From Saprospiraceae bacterium (GTDB taxonomy: Bacteria > Bacteroidota > Bacteroidia > Chitinophagales > Saprospiraceae), in assembly GCA_016714785.1 (NCBI GenBank), contig JADKCC010000017.1, positions 146,744 through 210,743 on the forward strand: a stretch of 64,000 nucleotides of DNA. Direction: 5' to 3'. A model generated the notes under the pieces. It searched no databases and had not been told where the DNA came from. It saw nothing but the letters and a program-made list of their open reading frames with translations. Positions 48,319 to 57,767 of this stretch are shown piece by piece. Positions within the stretch are counted from its first letter, which is position 1, and every line of letters starts with the position of its first letter. The translations under genes and the position numbers were made by a program.

Positions 48319-50772
48319 TTATTTATTAATTGTCCTTGAAGCTCTTAATATTTCCACTCTTCGTTCCTTTGCTGCCTTAAGGTTGTATATGGAATTTCGT
48401 TCATCTCGAATATCACCTGTTACATCTTTAGGAGCCAATTCTTTTCCAAAAGAGATATCTGTAATTACGAGTTGACCCGATATAAAATAAGACCTTAACT
48501 CTTCATTATCAAAAATAATCATCTCGTTTTTCACAGCATTTACCCTTCGCTGACCTAACGCTAGATTGTATTTTGCATCTGCTCTAGGTGATGCGTATCC
48601 CTTGAGTACCAGCTCTACTTTATTACCAGCTTCAAGTTCGTGTATTAAATTATTGATAAACAACTTGAATTTATCGTAACCTCCACGAATATCTCCCTCA
48701 AAAAACACCTCGTATTCGTTAAGTGCTTCACCTTTAATGCTTTCAGACAAGGCCTTGGTATATCTATTTTTGTACTCTTCTTTCCTGTCCATATATTTTG
48801 TCACCAAATTGCCATACTTGGCTTTGGTAGTCGTACTCTTACTAGCTATGTCGGGCATGTCATTGTCGAAAAATAAACTAATCGGCAACAAATCTTGTAA
48901 AACAAACTTATCTAAATACATATCTTTCCTTATCAAACCAGATTTGTCATAAGGCCTAGTGTCGATAATTTCTAAAGCTTCGGTATATCCGTCTTTGGTA
49001 GCAATAAGTTTGTATTGTTTACCTCTGTCCAACATAAAATTAAATTCATTGCCAAGTGTATTTAATTCCACAATCTCACGCACATTTGGATCAGACATAT
49101 CTATCAGTGTTACTGTAGTACCTGCCAATGGTAATTTGCCCACTTTGGTGAAGGTAAATACATCGAGTAGCATCATATCCGTACTCAAGTACATTTTTTT
49201 TATGATGGATTCACTTTTCTCTATACCTATTGTAGAAAATCTAATGGTATCAGGATAATAGTTTTCTCTCTGAGCTATGATAAGATAATTTCTATCTTCT
49301 GCCAAAGGAAACTTATGATCTATGCCATCATCATTGGTAACTCTAGCCAGTTCCTGACCAGTATCTTGGTCTATTAAAATGACGGTAGCCTTTTTTAGAT
49401 CACGTCCTGTAAGTTTATCATAAGTAAGAGCATTCATATCTAACTCTAACTTGATGATGTCCATTTTGTAAATATCATAACAACATGATTCAAAATAACT
49501 ATCCAAAAACAATGCTCCTTCTCTATTGGACGATAAATAAGCATGAGCTCCATCTGTGGTTTCCGTGTAATATATATCATTGTAACTACTATTTAACGGC
49601 AACCCTGCACCCACCACACTAGCATAAGCATCGTTTGTCCGCGCTGTTTTATAAATATCAAATCCTCCAAGACCTTCTCTACCATCAGAACTAAAGAATA
49701 AAAAATCAGAATTATTATTATAATATGGAGTAACTTCATCATCAGCAGTATTAATTTCATTAATATTGATCGGCTCTGAAAAACCAAATTTAGGATCTAA
49801 AAGACTATACCATATATCTAAACCACCTGCACCACCTGCCCTATCTGAAACAAAATACATCATTTCTTTTCCTGTACCTTTATCTTTGGTGATATGCGGA
49901 TGCGTTGACGTGGAGTTTGGCATATTAATAGGGTCAGGTAATTTGACTTCATTTGTCATTGATCCTAAAGAATCTACATTGCTTTTAAAAATATCACAAT
50001 GTATCTGACTTCCATTGATATAATTACAAACTGTGTAATATATCAAACTCCCATCTAAACTAAAACAAGCGTTTGAAACCAATTGATCTCGTTCATTGAT
50101 ATACCCTGGCAGTATTTGAATTGTACTATCTTTTCCCTTTTTGAGCAATTTGGATATTTCTCTTTCAGGCAAACTAATAGGCTTGGCTTCCTTAAACTTC
50201 ATGGAAGAAAAATAAAACTCATCATTATACACAGTGCCAGCTACTTCAGACGCTGGTGTATTGATATCTTCCCCTAATTTTTCAAATTTGATATTCTTTT
50301 TCGGTTTTTGAGTGATATTTTTAGCATAATCAACAGAAGCTATCTCCTTTTTAGCTCTTGCCATTAACAAAGAGTCAGTACCTCCGTATTCTGCTAAATA
50401 GAGCTCATAATATTTTCTGGCATCATCATATTTACCCATCCGTTGTTTCATATTGGCCAACCAATACAATGCAGTAGGATGTGTGTTATCATTTAATGAA
50501 TCAACCAAATACTGATATTTTTCAGCTGCTCTGGAATAGGAGTTAAAAAGTCTTGCTGACTCCGCAGATTTAAAAATTATTTCAGTATCATTTTCATCAA
50601 ACTCTAAGGCCTCGTTATAGTAAATCAATGCACCATAATAATTCTTATCTGCAAACTGTTCTTCCGCTTTTGCAATGTATTGCTTTTTAGTAGGAGATTG
50701 TCCAAAAGCAGCCATAGAAAAACTCAAACAGGCTAGGTATATAAAAGTCTTTGTATTAAAATATAATCTCAT
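48319..50772 (-). CDS. PorE-like outer-membrane protein: TPR, PD40 propeller, carboxypeptidase-regulatory-like and OmpA-type domains
   Basis: The 817-residue protein has a signal peptide (ACLSFSMAAFGQ), then TPR repeats (AEEQFADKNYYGALIYYNEA), a WD40-like PD40 propeller (FYFSSMKFKEA, MYFVSDRAGGAGGLDIWYS, FLFFSSDGREGLGGFDIY), carboxypeptidase-regulatory-like repeats and an OmpA-type C-terminus (LVLKGYASPRADAKYNLALG QRR split by domain edge). This order matches T9SS PorE, which links the secreted-protein attachment complex to peptidoglycan. It lies 15 bp downstream of the PorP/SprF-like gene and 16 bp upstream of the type B cargo gene. Confidence 0.88.
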   Translation of the reverse strand: MRLYFNTKTFIYLACLSFSMAAFGQSPTKKQYIAKAEEQFADKNYYGALIYYNEALEFDENDTEIIFKSAESARLFNSYSRAAEKYQYLVDSLNDNTHPTALYWLANMKQRMGKYDDARKYYELYLAEYGGTDSLLMARAKKEIASVDYAKNITQKPKKNIKFEKLGEDINTPASEVAGTVYNDEFYFSSMKFKEAKPISLPEREISKLLKKGKDSTIQILPGYINERDQLVSNACFSLDGSLIYYTVCNYINGSQIHCDIFKSNVDSLGSMTNEVKLPDPINMPNSTSTHPHITKDKGTGKEMMYFVSDRAGGAGGLDIWYSLLDPKFGFSEPININEINTADDEVTPYYNNNSDFLFFSSDGREGLGGFDIYKTARTNDAYASVVGAGLPLNSSYNDIYYTETTDGAHAYLSSNREGALFLDSYFESCCYDIYKMDIIKLELDMNALTYDKLTGRDLKKATVILIDQDTGQELARVTNDDGIDHKFPLAEDRNYLIIAQRENYYPDTIRFSTIGIEKSESIIKKMYLSTDMMLLDVFTFTKVGKLPLAGTTVTLIDMSDPNVREIVELNTLGNEFNFMLDRGKQYKLIATKDGYTEALEIIDTRPYDKSGLIRKDMYLDKFVLQDLLPISLFFDNDMPDIASKSTTTKAKYGNLVTKYMDRKEEYKNRYTKALSESIKGEALNEYEVFFEGDIRGGYDKFKLFINNLIHELEAGNKVELVLKGYASPRADAKYNLALGQRRVNAVKNEMIIFDNEELRSYFISGQLVITDISFGKELAPKDVTGDIRDERNSIYNLKAAKERRVEILRASRTINK

Positions 50773-50787
50773 TTTACCTGTTTTTTA

Positions 50788-51822
50788 TTAATAAATTGGA
50801 CAAACTTTAACTACTTTCAAAGGCTTAACATTTGCTATAATATACTTTACATGTATTTCAGGTCCTCCCCGATTTGACTGCACAATATCATTGTACCCTG
50901 TAGCATCCACATCATAACTAAAAGAAGCATAAATGTTATTAAATTGCATCCCCACTGTAGGAAATAAAGAGCCCGCTGTACGATAACCTAAACCTACATG
51001 CAATTGTACTTCTTTACCTCTATTTTGGCTAATATATATTTTGCCTAAACCACCAAAAAGTGTTTCGTTGTATTCACCTTGCAATTGATGTAAACCATGC
51101 AATTGAATATCCAATATATCTAATACTTCTATCTGCCCTACCAATGAGAATGTCACCCTTTGAGGTAACTCAGCGATATCTGAGCTATAAAAAGCATTGT
51201 TCGATTTGAATAGGTGAAGTGCCGACATGCCTAAATCAGCAAATGTTCTTGTATTCTTTTGGTATCTATAATTTAACCCTAATCCTGTCTCCATGAAATT
51301 TATCCTTTCAAAATTTCCAAAGTTTTCACCCGATGGCGAGGTTGGATCAAAAACATCTCCATTCCATTGTTTATCCCAAGTGAGTGTTTGGCTATTGAAA
51401 CCACGAGATGCAAACCCTAACTGAAGACCAGCGCTTACTATATGATTTTGTGTCAAAAGCCTGTGATATGCTCCATTTACATTCAAAGAAGTTAAATTTA
51501 GACGTCCATCACCTTGTCTATCATGATTTAAGCTAAGACCACCACCTATAAAATGTTGGTTACCTTTTAAAACATATAATTTACGGTCATAAGCAGCACT
51601 CATTGTAAACCAAGGTACCGGAACAAAACGCCATTGATCTCTCATAGATGCCACAAATCTGTGATCACCATTAAAAACACCAGTCAAAGCTGGATTAATA
51701 TTCTGTGGAGAATTGTAAAACTGACTATAATGCAAATCCTGACTATTTATTTTAAAAATAATTGTTAATAGGAGCATAATAGTCAGGCCAGAAATATTTT
51801 TTAGAGGTTTCAAATCCTGCAT
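50788..51822 (-). CDS. PorP/SprF family T9SS outer-membrane protein
   Basis: The 344-residue protein has a signal peptide (ending KINSQ) and then the family signature DLHYSQFYNSPQNINPALTG, RFVASMRDQWRFVPVPW and GGGLSLNHDRQGDG. The rest alternates in beta-strand pattern as a barrel and ends in YIIANVKPLKVVKVCP. PorP/SprF proteins attach or receive type B T9SS cargo at the outer membrane. It is the first gene of a three-gene module with a PorE-like protein and a large type B cargo protein. Confidence 0.92.
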   Translation of the reverse strand: MQDLKPLKNISGLTIMLLLTIIFKINSQDLHYSQFYNSPQNINPALTGVFNGDHRFVASMRDQWRFVPVPWFTMSAAYDRKLYVLKGNQHFIGGGLSLNHDRQGDGRLNLTSLNVNGAYHRLLTQNHIVSAGLQLGFASRGFNSQTLTWDKQWNGDVFDPTSPSGENFGNFERINFMETGLGLNYRYQKNTRTFADLGMSALHLFKSNNAFYSSDIAELPQRVTFSLVGQIEVLDILDIQLHGLHQLQGEYNETLFGGLGKIYISQNRGKEVQLHVGLGYRTAGSLFPTVGMQFNNIYASFSYDVDATGYNDIVQSNRGGPEIHVKYIIANVKPLKVVKVCPIY

Positions 51823-51953
51823 TTTTATTAAATTATATATTTAAATAATATGTAAAATCATACATTACAACACATTGACAAAAAAGCAATAAGATATCAT
51901 ACTTATTACTTTATATATGGCAAAAACTGTACTAAGTTTTACGAAAAATTAAA

Positions 51954-53054
51954 TTAGACCGAGGGCTTGGGAAACCTGAATGCTATATTACTAACTGATT
52001 TGCATACACTTTGGTCAATCAAAAAAGTATTTATCATGTCTTTTGCCAAAGGGTCTTCAAAAACTTCGCTTGTATCTTTTACTAAACAAAATGGTATGTT
52101 GTTTAGTTTCAAACTGTATTCCAATTTTTCAAGTGAAAGTTTCCCAAAATGCTGTTGCAATATATTCTGAAGATTTTTTCGATACTTTAACCTATCAGAA
52201 TTGGTCTCAAAGGTATAATAATCTTTTTCCGGCATATTCAGGGAAAACCATAGTTTTTTAAATTGTGCGTCACTACCCACAGCCAAAATGATTTTTTTTA
52301 AGTCTTGGGATATTAATAAATCTCCATACGGTGCTATGTTTGGATGTAATGTACCAATAGGTTGGGCTATATGCCCTGCCATCAAATAGTTAGAAGCTTG
52401 ATTGGCCAAAGCAGATATTGCACTTTTGTAAAGAGAAACATGAACAATATTCCCTTGACCTGTGGTCATTTTTTTTAACAATGCAAGAAGTATTGCTTCC
52501 TTCATCTGATGAGCAGCAATGATGTCTATGATTGCCACAGGCAACTTGGCCAAGTGGTCGTTATCTGTGCCATTCATGGATATCCAACCGGTTTCGCCCT
52601 GCATAACGAGATCATAACCAGGTCGTGGGTCATCATATTCGTAGGCACTTAGTTGAGCTACGATAACATTTGGATATTTTGCTAATATCTCATCAGGTTC
52701 AAGCTGTAGTTTAGAAGCAGTTTTTTTCTGAAAATTTGAAATAACTATATCTACATTAGAAAGATAGGTATCTATGCTTAAACGATCAGCTCTATTAGTC
52801 AGATCTAAAAGCAAAATTTTCTTACCATAATTTGCACTCCAATAATATGCTGAATAAGGGTTAGATGGATCTTCTGAAGGCAACTTCCATTGACGCGTAG
52901 CATCGCCATGAATTAATTTATTTTCCACCTTTATGACATCAGCCCCCAACTCTGCGAAAAAAGACCCTGTCAATGGGCCAGCCAGGATAGAAGATAAATC
53001 CAATACTTTTAGCCCTTGGAGTGGCTTATTAAATTGATTAAAATTTAGATTCAA
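51954..53054 (-). CDS. CaiB/BaiF family (class III) CoA-transferase
   Basis: The 366-residue enzyme moves CoA between carboxylic acids via an aspartyl intermediate. The N-terminus has LKVLDLSSILAGPLTGSFFAELGADVIKVE, and the catalytic Asp is in RPGYDLVMQGETGW near residue 160. The LPVAIIDIIAAHQMKEAILL region follows. No ATG is present; TTG at 53054 gives the expected start. Length is slightly short for the family (about 380-400), with a normal C-terminus. It follows the 3-hydroxyacyl-CoA dehydrogenase gene by 27 bp on the same strand and probably acts in the same pathway. Confidence 0.87.
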   Translation of the reverse strand: MNLNFNQFNKPLQGLKVLDLSSILAGPLTGSFFAELGADVIKVENKLIHGDATRQWKLPSEDPSNPYSAYYWSANYGKKILLLDLTNRADRLSIDTYLSNVDIVISNFQKKTASKLQLEPDEILAKYPNVIVAQLSAYEYDDPRPGYDLVMQGETGWISMNGTDNDHLAKLPVAIIDIIAAHQMKEAILLALLKKMTTGQGNIVHVSLYKSAISALANQASNYLMAGHIAQPIGTLHPNIAPYGDLLISQDLKKIILAVGSDAQFKKLWFSLNMPEKDYYTFETNSDRLKYRKNLQNILQQHFGKLSLEKLEYSLKLNNIPFCLVKDTSEVFEDPLAKDMINTFLIDQSVCKSVSNIAFRFPKPSV

Positions 53055-53081
53055 TACTTTATTTATTTAACATCTAAAAGT

Positions 53082-53975
53082 CTAAGAAAACTTTGGAGAT
53101 ACGACCAAATCCTTGCTTTCACCACCATAGGTATAAAAACCTTCACCACTTTTTCTACCTAATTTGCCTGCTGCAACCATATTGACCAGAAGTGGACATG
53201 GTGCATATTTTGCATTACCAAAACCTTGATACATGATATTTAAGATAGACAAACACACATCTAATCCTATAAAATCTGCCAAAGCTAAAGGCCCCATAGG
53301 ATGAGCCATTCCCAAACGCATAACGGTATCAATCTCAGATACACCTGCCACACCTTCGAAGAGCGTATAAATGGACTCATTGATCATAGGCATTAATATT
53401 CGATTGGCGACAAAACCTGGGTAATCATTTACTTCTACTGGTACTTTACCCAATTTTTCGGACATGGTCATAATGATACTGCAAACTTCATCAGTAGTCG
53501 CATATCCTCGGATGACTTCTACCAATTTCATCACAGGTACAGGATTCATGAAATGCATGCCTATGACCCGCTCAGGCCTAGAAGTTACTGCTGCGATTTG
53601 GGTGATGGAAATAGAAGATGTGTTGGTAGCTAAGATAGCATTTTGGGGGGCATATTGATCAATATCTTTAAAAATATTCATCTTAAGGTTGATATTTTCT
53701 GTAGCTGCTTCGACTATCAAATCTGCGTTGGCTACACTAGCTTTCATATCTGTGGATGTTTGGATATTTGCTAAAGCTTTTGCGACATCAGCTTGTGTAA
53801 TAATTTCCTTTTTGACCATTCGTTCCAAATTTGTTTGGATAGTTTTCATTGCTTTTGAAAGTGCATCAGCGGAGATATCGCAGAGCTTTACAGCGTATTG
53901 GTTGGAAGCAAAAACTTGCGCAATACCATTTCCCATCGTTCCGGCGCCAATTACGGTTACTTGATTAATGTTCAT
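53082..53975 (-). CDS. 3-hydroxybutyryl-CoA dehydrogenase
   Basis: The enzyme interconverts 3-hydroxyacyl-CoA and 3-oxoacyl-CoA with NAD(P). From ATG 53975 it has 297 residues. The NAD-binding motif is VTVIGAGTMGNGIAQ at residues 6-20; the family catalytic His is in GMHFMNPVPVMKLVE, the Asn in PGFVANRILMPMINE. The C-terminus has GLDVCLSILNIMYQGF and GRKSGEGFY. An in-frame TTG at 54026 lies in the promoter box and is not used. It precedes the CoA-transferase gene. Confidence 0.92.
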   Translation of the reverse strand: MNINQVTVIGAGTMGNGIAQVFASNQYAVKLCDISADALSKAMKTIQTNLERMVKKEIITQADVAKALANIQTSTDMKASVANADLIVEAATENINLKMNIFKDIDQYAPQNAILATNTSSISITQIAAVTSRPERVIGMHFMNPVPVMKLVEVIRGYATTDEVCSIIMTMSEKLGKVPVEVNDYPGFVANRILMPMINESIYTLFEGVAGVSEIDTVMRLGMAHPMGPLALADFIGLDVCLSILNIMYQGFGNAKYAPCPLLVNMVAAGKLGRKSGEGFYTYGGESKDLVVSPKFS

Positions 53976-54023
53976 ATCTTTAAAAATTTGGTTAGGTTCT
54001 ATTTTATATGCTATATAACGGTG

Positions 54024-54031
54024 CAAATATA
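54024..54031 (-). promoter_or_regulatory. Putative -7 box (TATATTTG) for the dehydrogenase/CoA-transferase operon
   Basis: The minus strand reads TATATTTGCACC ending 49 bp upstream of ATG 53975, almost identical to the box before the amidase gene. Confidence 0.45.
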
Positions 54032-54134
54032 AGCAACGTAAATTGGCTGTGAAAATATAATGGAAATCAAATCATAAGAAAAGATATATATCTTAATATT
54101 GTTTACCCTTTTATGAAAAATCATCAGTATTATA

Positions 54135-54142
54135 TACCTTTG
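54135..54142 (+). promoter_or_regulatory. Putative -7 box (TACCTTTG) for the GlcNAc-kinase-like operon
   Basis: TACCTTTG lies 46 bp upstream of ATG 54188. Confidence 0.4.
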
Positions 54143-54187
54143 TCTTTATTTTACAAAAAGAAAGTGTCTTAATTACAATAAGCAAAT

Positions 54188-55030
54188 ATGTTCCTAATTG
54201 TCGAAAGCGGATCTACTAAAGCTGACTGGGTGGCTATTTTGCCTTCTGGAGAGACACATTTTTTTAAAACCACTGGAATAAATCCTGCTACACAAAGTAT
54301 CTACTATGATTTAAATAAAGATGAAGGCCTATTGAAATATCTGCAAGAAGCAGAATTTATATTTTTTTATGGTGCTGGAGTCATCAATGAAGTTACCAAA
54401 GAAAGAATCAAACATTGGTTGCAATCTTATGGTACTCAAAGCAAAATTGGTGTAGAAAGTGATTTGCTTGCAGCCGTCCGAGCTTGTAGCGGCCACAATG
54501 CTGGTGTTGTCGGAATCTTAGGTACAGGAAGTAACTCTTGTTTCTTTAATGGTAAAGATATCGTAGAAACAATCCCATCATTGGGTTATATTTTAGGCGA
54601 TGAAGGTAGTGGTGCTCATATAGGAAAAGAGATATTACGAAGGTACTTTTGCAAAAAAATGCCTTTGGAAGTGCAAAATTCTTTCCTAAATCATTTTAAG
54701 CTCACTAGAGAAGATTTAATAGAGCAAGTATATAAACAAAATGCAGGCAGTAGCTATATTGCATCTTTCGCCTCCTTCCTTACTATTGCCGAAGAAAGCT
54801 GGAAAAGCGAGCTATTACTTAAAGTATTCAAGGAATTTATAGAATACAGAATCTGTACTCTTAAAGAACATACTTCCTACCCTATCCACTTTGCTGGTTC
54901 AATTGCATATTATCACCAAAAATATTTGGCCCAAGCATTAAATGAATTTGGCTTACACTTGGGCGAGGTTGTACACCAACCTATACATGAATTAATTGAT
55001 TATCATTTCAAACAAATATATAATGAGTAG
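54188..55030 (+). CDS. BadF/BadG/BcrA/BcrD ATPase family sugar kinase, N-acetylglucosamine kinase-like
   Basis: The 280-residue protein has the ASKHA kinase fold. The phosphate-1 motif is LIVESGSTKADWVAI at the start, the phosphate-2 region includes VGILGTGSNSCFF and the GYILGDEGSGAHIG adenosine-type loop. HFAGSIAYYHQKYL is the second nucleotide loop. This short form is common in Bacteroidota and thought to phosphorylate GlcNAc released in cell-wall recycling (family knowledge). The last codons overlap the pfkA start by eight bases, so the two are translationally coupled. Confidence 0.85.
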   Translation: MFLIVESGSTKADWVAILPSGETHFFKTTGINPATQSIYYDLNKDEGLLKYLQEAEFIFFYGAGVINEVTKERIKHWLQSYGTQSKIGVESDLLAAVRACSGHNAGVVGILGTGSNSCFFNGKDIVETIPSLGYILGDEGSGAHIGKEILRRYFCKKMPLEVQNSFLNHFKLTREDLIEQVYKQNAGSSYIASFASFLTIAEESWKSELLLKVFKEFIEYRICTLKEHTSYPIHFAGSIAYYHQKYLAQALNEFGLHLGEVVHQPIHELIDYHFKQIYNE

Positions 55031-56003
55031 TGTAAAAAGAATCGCTGTATTAACATCTGGAGGTGATGCTCCAGGCATGAACGCAGCAGTAAGATCAGTA
55101 GTTAGGACGGCTGTATATCATGATTTATACATATATGGTATCTATAGAGGATATGATGGCATGGTATCAGGTGATATTAAAAGGTTAGACGTGGGGGATG
55201 TGGCTAACATCATACAACGTGGCGGCACTGTTCTTAAAACGGCTCGTAGTGAGGCTTTCCGCACTGTAGAAGGTAGAAAGCAAGCTTACGAAAATTTAAT
55301 AGCTCACGATATTGATGGCGTGGTCGTCATCGGTGGTAATGGGACATATACTGGGGCAGACATTTTCATGAAAGAATATAATATTCCATTCGTAGGATTA
55401 CCAGGTACGATTGATAATGATATATTTGGAACTGATTATACGATAGGATTTGATACAGCCATTAATACGTCAATAGAAGCAGTAGATAAAATTCGTGATA
55501 CGGCAGACTCTCACAATAGATTGTTCTTCGTAGAAGTTATGGGCCGACACTCAGGATTTATAGCGTTATACACCGGTATAGGAAGCGGTGCTGGTGCCAT
55601 CTTTTTACCAGAAACCGATACAACTATCGAAGAGCTTTCAGAAAGTTTGAGAAAATCAATTAAAAGACAAAAATTATTTAATTTAGTTATTGTCGCTGAA
55701 GGAAATACCAATGGGGATGCCACCGAAATAGCCAGGCAAATCAAAGAAAAAAATCCAGAATTTGATATAAAAGTGACCATTATTGGACATTTGCAACGAG
55801 GAGGCTCCCCCACTGCTATGGATAGAGTATTGGCAAGTAGAATGGGTAACTCTGCAGTCAAAGCTTTACTACGTGGTGAAGGTGGAGTTGCATTAGGCAT
55901 CATCAATGATAAGATTACTTTTACGCCATTTCATGATGCCATCACAAAAACCAAAAACCTAAACAAGGACTTAATCAAAATGGCCGAAATTTTAGCACTC
56001 TAG
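55023..56003 (+). CDS. pfkA: ATP-dependent 6-phosphofructokinase
   Basis: PfkA phosphorylates fructose 6-phosphate in glycolysis. The 326-residue product has IAVLTSGGDAPGMNAAVRS at the nucleotide site, GGNGTYTGADIF, the catalytic GLPGTIDNDIFGTD and FVEVMGRHSGFIAL with the Arg that binds the sugar phosphate. HLQRGGSPTAMDR near the end is also typical. The ATG at 55023 overlaps the stop of the kinase gene (ATGAGTAG). Glu/Asp at the end of GGDA suggests the ATP-type enzyme. The cutA GTG begins on the last base of its stop. Confidence 0.95.
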   Translation: MSSVKRIAVLTSGGDAPGMNAAVRSVVRTAVYHDLYIYGIYRGYDGMVSGDIKRLDVGDVANIIQRGGTVLKTARSEAFRTVEGRKQAYENLIAHDIDGVVVIGGNGTYTGADIFMKEYNIPFVGLPGTIDNDIFGTDYTIGFDTAINTSIEAVDKIRDTADSHNRLFFVEVMGRHSGFIALYTGIGSGAGAIFLPETDTTIEELSESLRKSIKRQKLFNLVIVAEGNTNGDATEIARQIKEKNPEFDIKVTIIGHLQRGGSPTAMDRVLASRMGNSAVKALLRGEGGVALGIINDKITFTPFHDAITKTKNLNKDLIKMAEILAL

Positions 56004-56317
56004 TGGATATCACAATGCTTTATGTACCATTCCCGAGCAAAGTAGCTGCCGAAGACGCTGTCAAAACATTGCTTATAGCCAAACTTATTGCATGTGGCAA
56101 TGTAGTGCCTTCCGATAGTATGTATGTGTGGCAAGGGATCATGACAACAAATGGCGAATGGATAGCTATCATGAAAACGACCTTGGCTGCTACTGACGCT
56201 GCCAGTCTCAAAATAGCCGAAATACATAGTTACGAAGTACCTGCTATTTTGCATTGGCAGGTACATACCAATGAAGCTTATGGTAGGTGGGTGATGGAAC
56301 AAGTGGTAGATATGTGA
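56003..56317 (+). CDS. cutA: Divalent-cation tolerance protein CutA
   Basis: The 104-residue protein has the CutA ferredoxin-like fold pattern: YVPFPSKVAAEDAVKTLL, KLIACGNVVPSDSMYVWQG and EIHSYEVPAILHWQV. CutA forms trimers and has been linked to copper tolerance, although the role is unclear. A GTG at 56003 overlaps the pfkA stop by one base (TAGTG); ATG at 56015 is an alternative that would shorten the first strand. It is the third gene in an operon with the sugar kinase and pfkA. Confidence 0.88.
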   Translation: MDITMLYVPFPSKVAAEDAVKTLLIAKLIACGNVVPSDSMYVWQGIMTTNGEWIAIMKTTLAATDAASLKIAEIHSYEVPAILHWQVHTNEAYGRWVMEQVVDM

Positions 56318-56447
56318 TAAATAAATGCTCCAATGCTTACCTATCAAGACTCTCTAAAATATACCGCAACATAACTTACCAATAAGGTCAAAATGGATAG
56401 TTGATTTTTAATATTATCCATCATTCAAAGCAAGCCCATCTTAAAAT

Positions 56448-56762
56448 CTAAAATACAGGTTTTGCTTTTATCGTATCTGGAACTATAATTGGTCCTAGAG
56501 AAGGTGGTTTGATAGGTTTTGGTGGAAATACAATAGAATCAGATAGTTGAAAATTGATTTCAGCGGCAATAAGTGAATCCACATATATTTTTGCTTTCTC
56601 AAAAACTTCTCGTTGACAGTTGGCTATCACATCCATTTTATAAGTCAATTTGCGTTTTTCCAAAGCCATTTTAATTTTTGGATTATCTAAAGAAAGATCT
56701 TGTTTCCCTTGTCCACAACTTATCAATACCCCAAACACCAAAGTTATCGCTATTCCTTTCAT
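56448..56762 (-). CDS. Small lipoprotein of unknown function, last gene of the lptB operon
   Basis: The 104-residue product has the lipobox VLISCGQG with the Cys near residue 16. The mature part is helical (KMALEKRKLTYKMDVIANCQ) and ends in a Pro-rich tail (PPKPIKPPSLGPIIVP). The helix pattern resembles the 56759-57028 product, so the two may be distant paralogues. Its ATG overlaps the stop of that gene (ATGA). Function unknown; an envelope role is likely from context. Confidence 0.75.
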   Translation of the reverse strand: MKGIAITLVFGVLISCGQGKQDLSLDNPKIKMALEKRKLTYKMDVIANCQREVFEKAKIYVDSLIAAEINFQLSDSIVFPPKPIKPPSLGPIIVPDTIKAKPVF

Positions 56763-57028
56763 TCGGCGAGATGGTTTTTCATCAATAACATTTCAATCTC
56801 CTTCATACCTTCCTGCTTTAGTGAGTCCACAGTTCGACTATATAATGTATCTTTATTGGCAAGGCAAGCTGAGTCTAAATAGTTACGATAATTATTCAGC
56901 TGATTGTTGAATATAGTATCTACTGCATACTTCTCTTCCGAAGTAAGCTCTTCGGTATTAAACCCACAAGACGCAAATAAACTAAACATTATTGCGAAAA
57001 ATATTACTCTAATAAACTTATCTGTCAT
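56759..57028 (-). CDS. Small lipoprotein of unknown function
   Basis: From ATG 57028 the product has 89 residues. The leader is [22 protein letters not shown] with the lipidated Cys near residue 21. The mature part is a helical hairpin ([37 protein letters not shown]). Its start overlaps the lptB stop by 11 bp and its stop overlaps the next lipoprotein start by four, so it is tightly coupled to both. Confidence 0.75.
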   Translation of the reverse strand: MTDKFIRVIFFAIMFSLFASCGFNTEELTSEEKYAVDTIFNNQLNNYRNYLDSACLANKDTLYSRTVDSLKQEGMKEIEMLLMKNHLAE

Positions 57029-57767
57029 CAAAGTCGAGAATTTTTCTTTTCAAAACAAAGTTTTTACCCAAGTAAACCCTTCTTACTACTTCATCTTCCG
57101 CCAATTCTTCTGCTGTACCTGCCTTTAAGATATTACCTTCAAACATCAAGTAAGCTCTATCTGTGATAGATAACGTCTCTTGTACATTATGATCTGTAAT
57201 GAGAATACCGATATTTTTAGTCTTTAATTTGGCGACAATGTACTGAATATCTTCTACGGCAATAGGATCAATGCCTGCAAACGGCTCATCCAAGAGAATA
57301 AATTTAGGGTTGGATGCCAATGATCGCGCTATCTCTGTACGTCTCCGCTCGCCACCTGATAGAGAATCACCAGAGTTTTTCCGTACCTTATCTAGTCTGA
57401 ACTCGCCAATGAGCGATTCCAGCTTATCTCTTTGTTCTGCTTTAGATAAATCGGTCATTTCAAGCACAGCCTTGATATTGTCTTCAACAGAAAGTTTCCT
57501 AAATACACTAGGTTCTTGAGGCAAGTATCCTACGCCTTTCTGTGCACGCCTATACATAGCATCTCCTGTCACATCTTCCTCTTGCAGATAGACATTGCCA
57601 GATGTTGGCTGTATAAATCCTACCATCATGTAAAAAGTAGTAGTCTTTCCAGCTCCATTTGGGCCTAATAAACCTACTATCTCACCTTGATCTACATGGA
57701 TAGATACGGATTTGACAACCTCTCGTTTACCATATATCTTAACAAGATTTTCTGATCTAAATATCAT
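57018..57767 (-). CDS. lptB: LPS export ABC transporter ATP-binding protein LptB
   Basis: LptB powers movement of lipopolysaccharide from the inner membrane through the Lpt bridge. The 249-residue ATPase has Walker [17 protein letters not shown], the Q-loop [12 protein letters not shown] typical of LptB, the signature [15 protein letters not shown] and Walker [16 protein letters not shown] with ITDHNV. The C-terminus ([12 protein letters not shown]) is slightly extended. Its ATG overlaps the stop of the upstream lipoprotein by four bases. lptFG and lptC are not in the window. Confidence 0.95.
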   Translation of the reverse strand: MIFRSENLVKIYGKREVVKSVSIHVDQGEIVGLLGPNGAGKTTTFYMMVGFIQPTSGNVYLQEEDVTGDAMYRRAQKGVGYLPQEPSVFRKLSVEDNIKAVLEMTDLSKAEQRDKLESLIGEFRLDKVRKNSGDSLSGGERRRTEIARSLASNPKFILLDEPFAGIDPIAVEDIQYIVAKLKTKNIGILITDHNVQETLSITDRAYLMFEGNILKAGTAEELAEDEVVRRVYLGKNFVLKRKILDFDDR

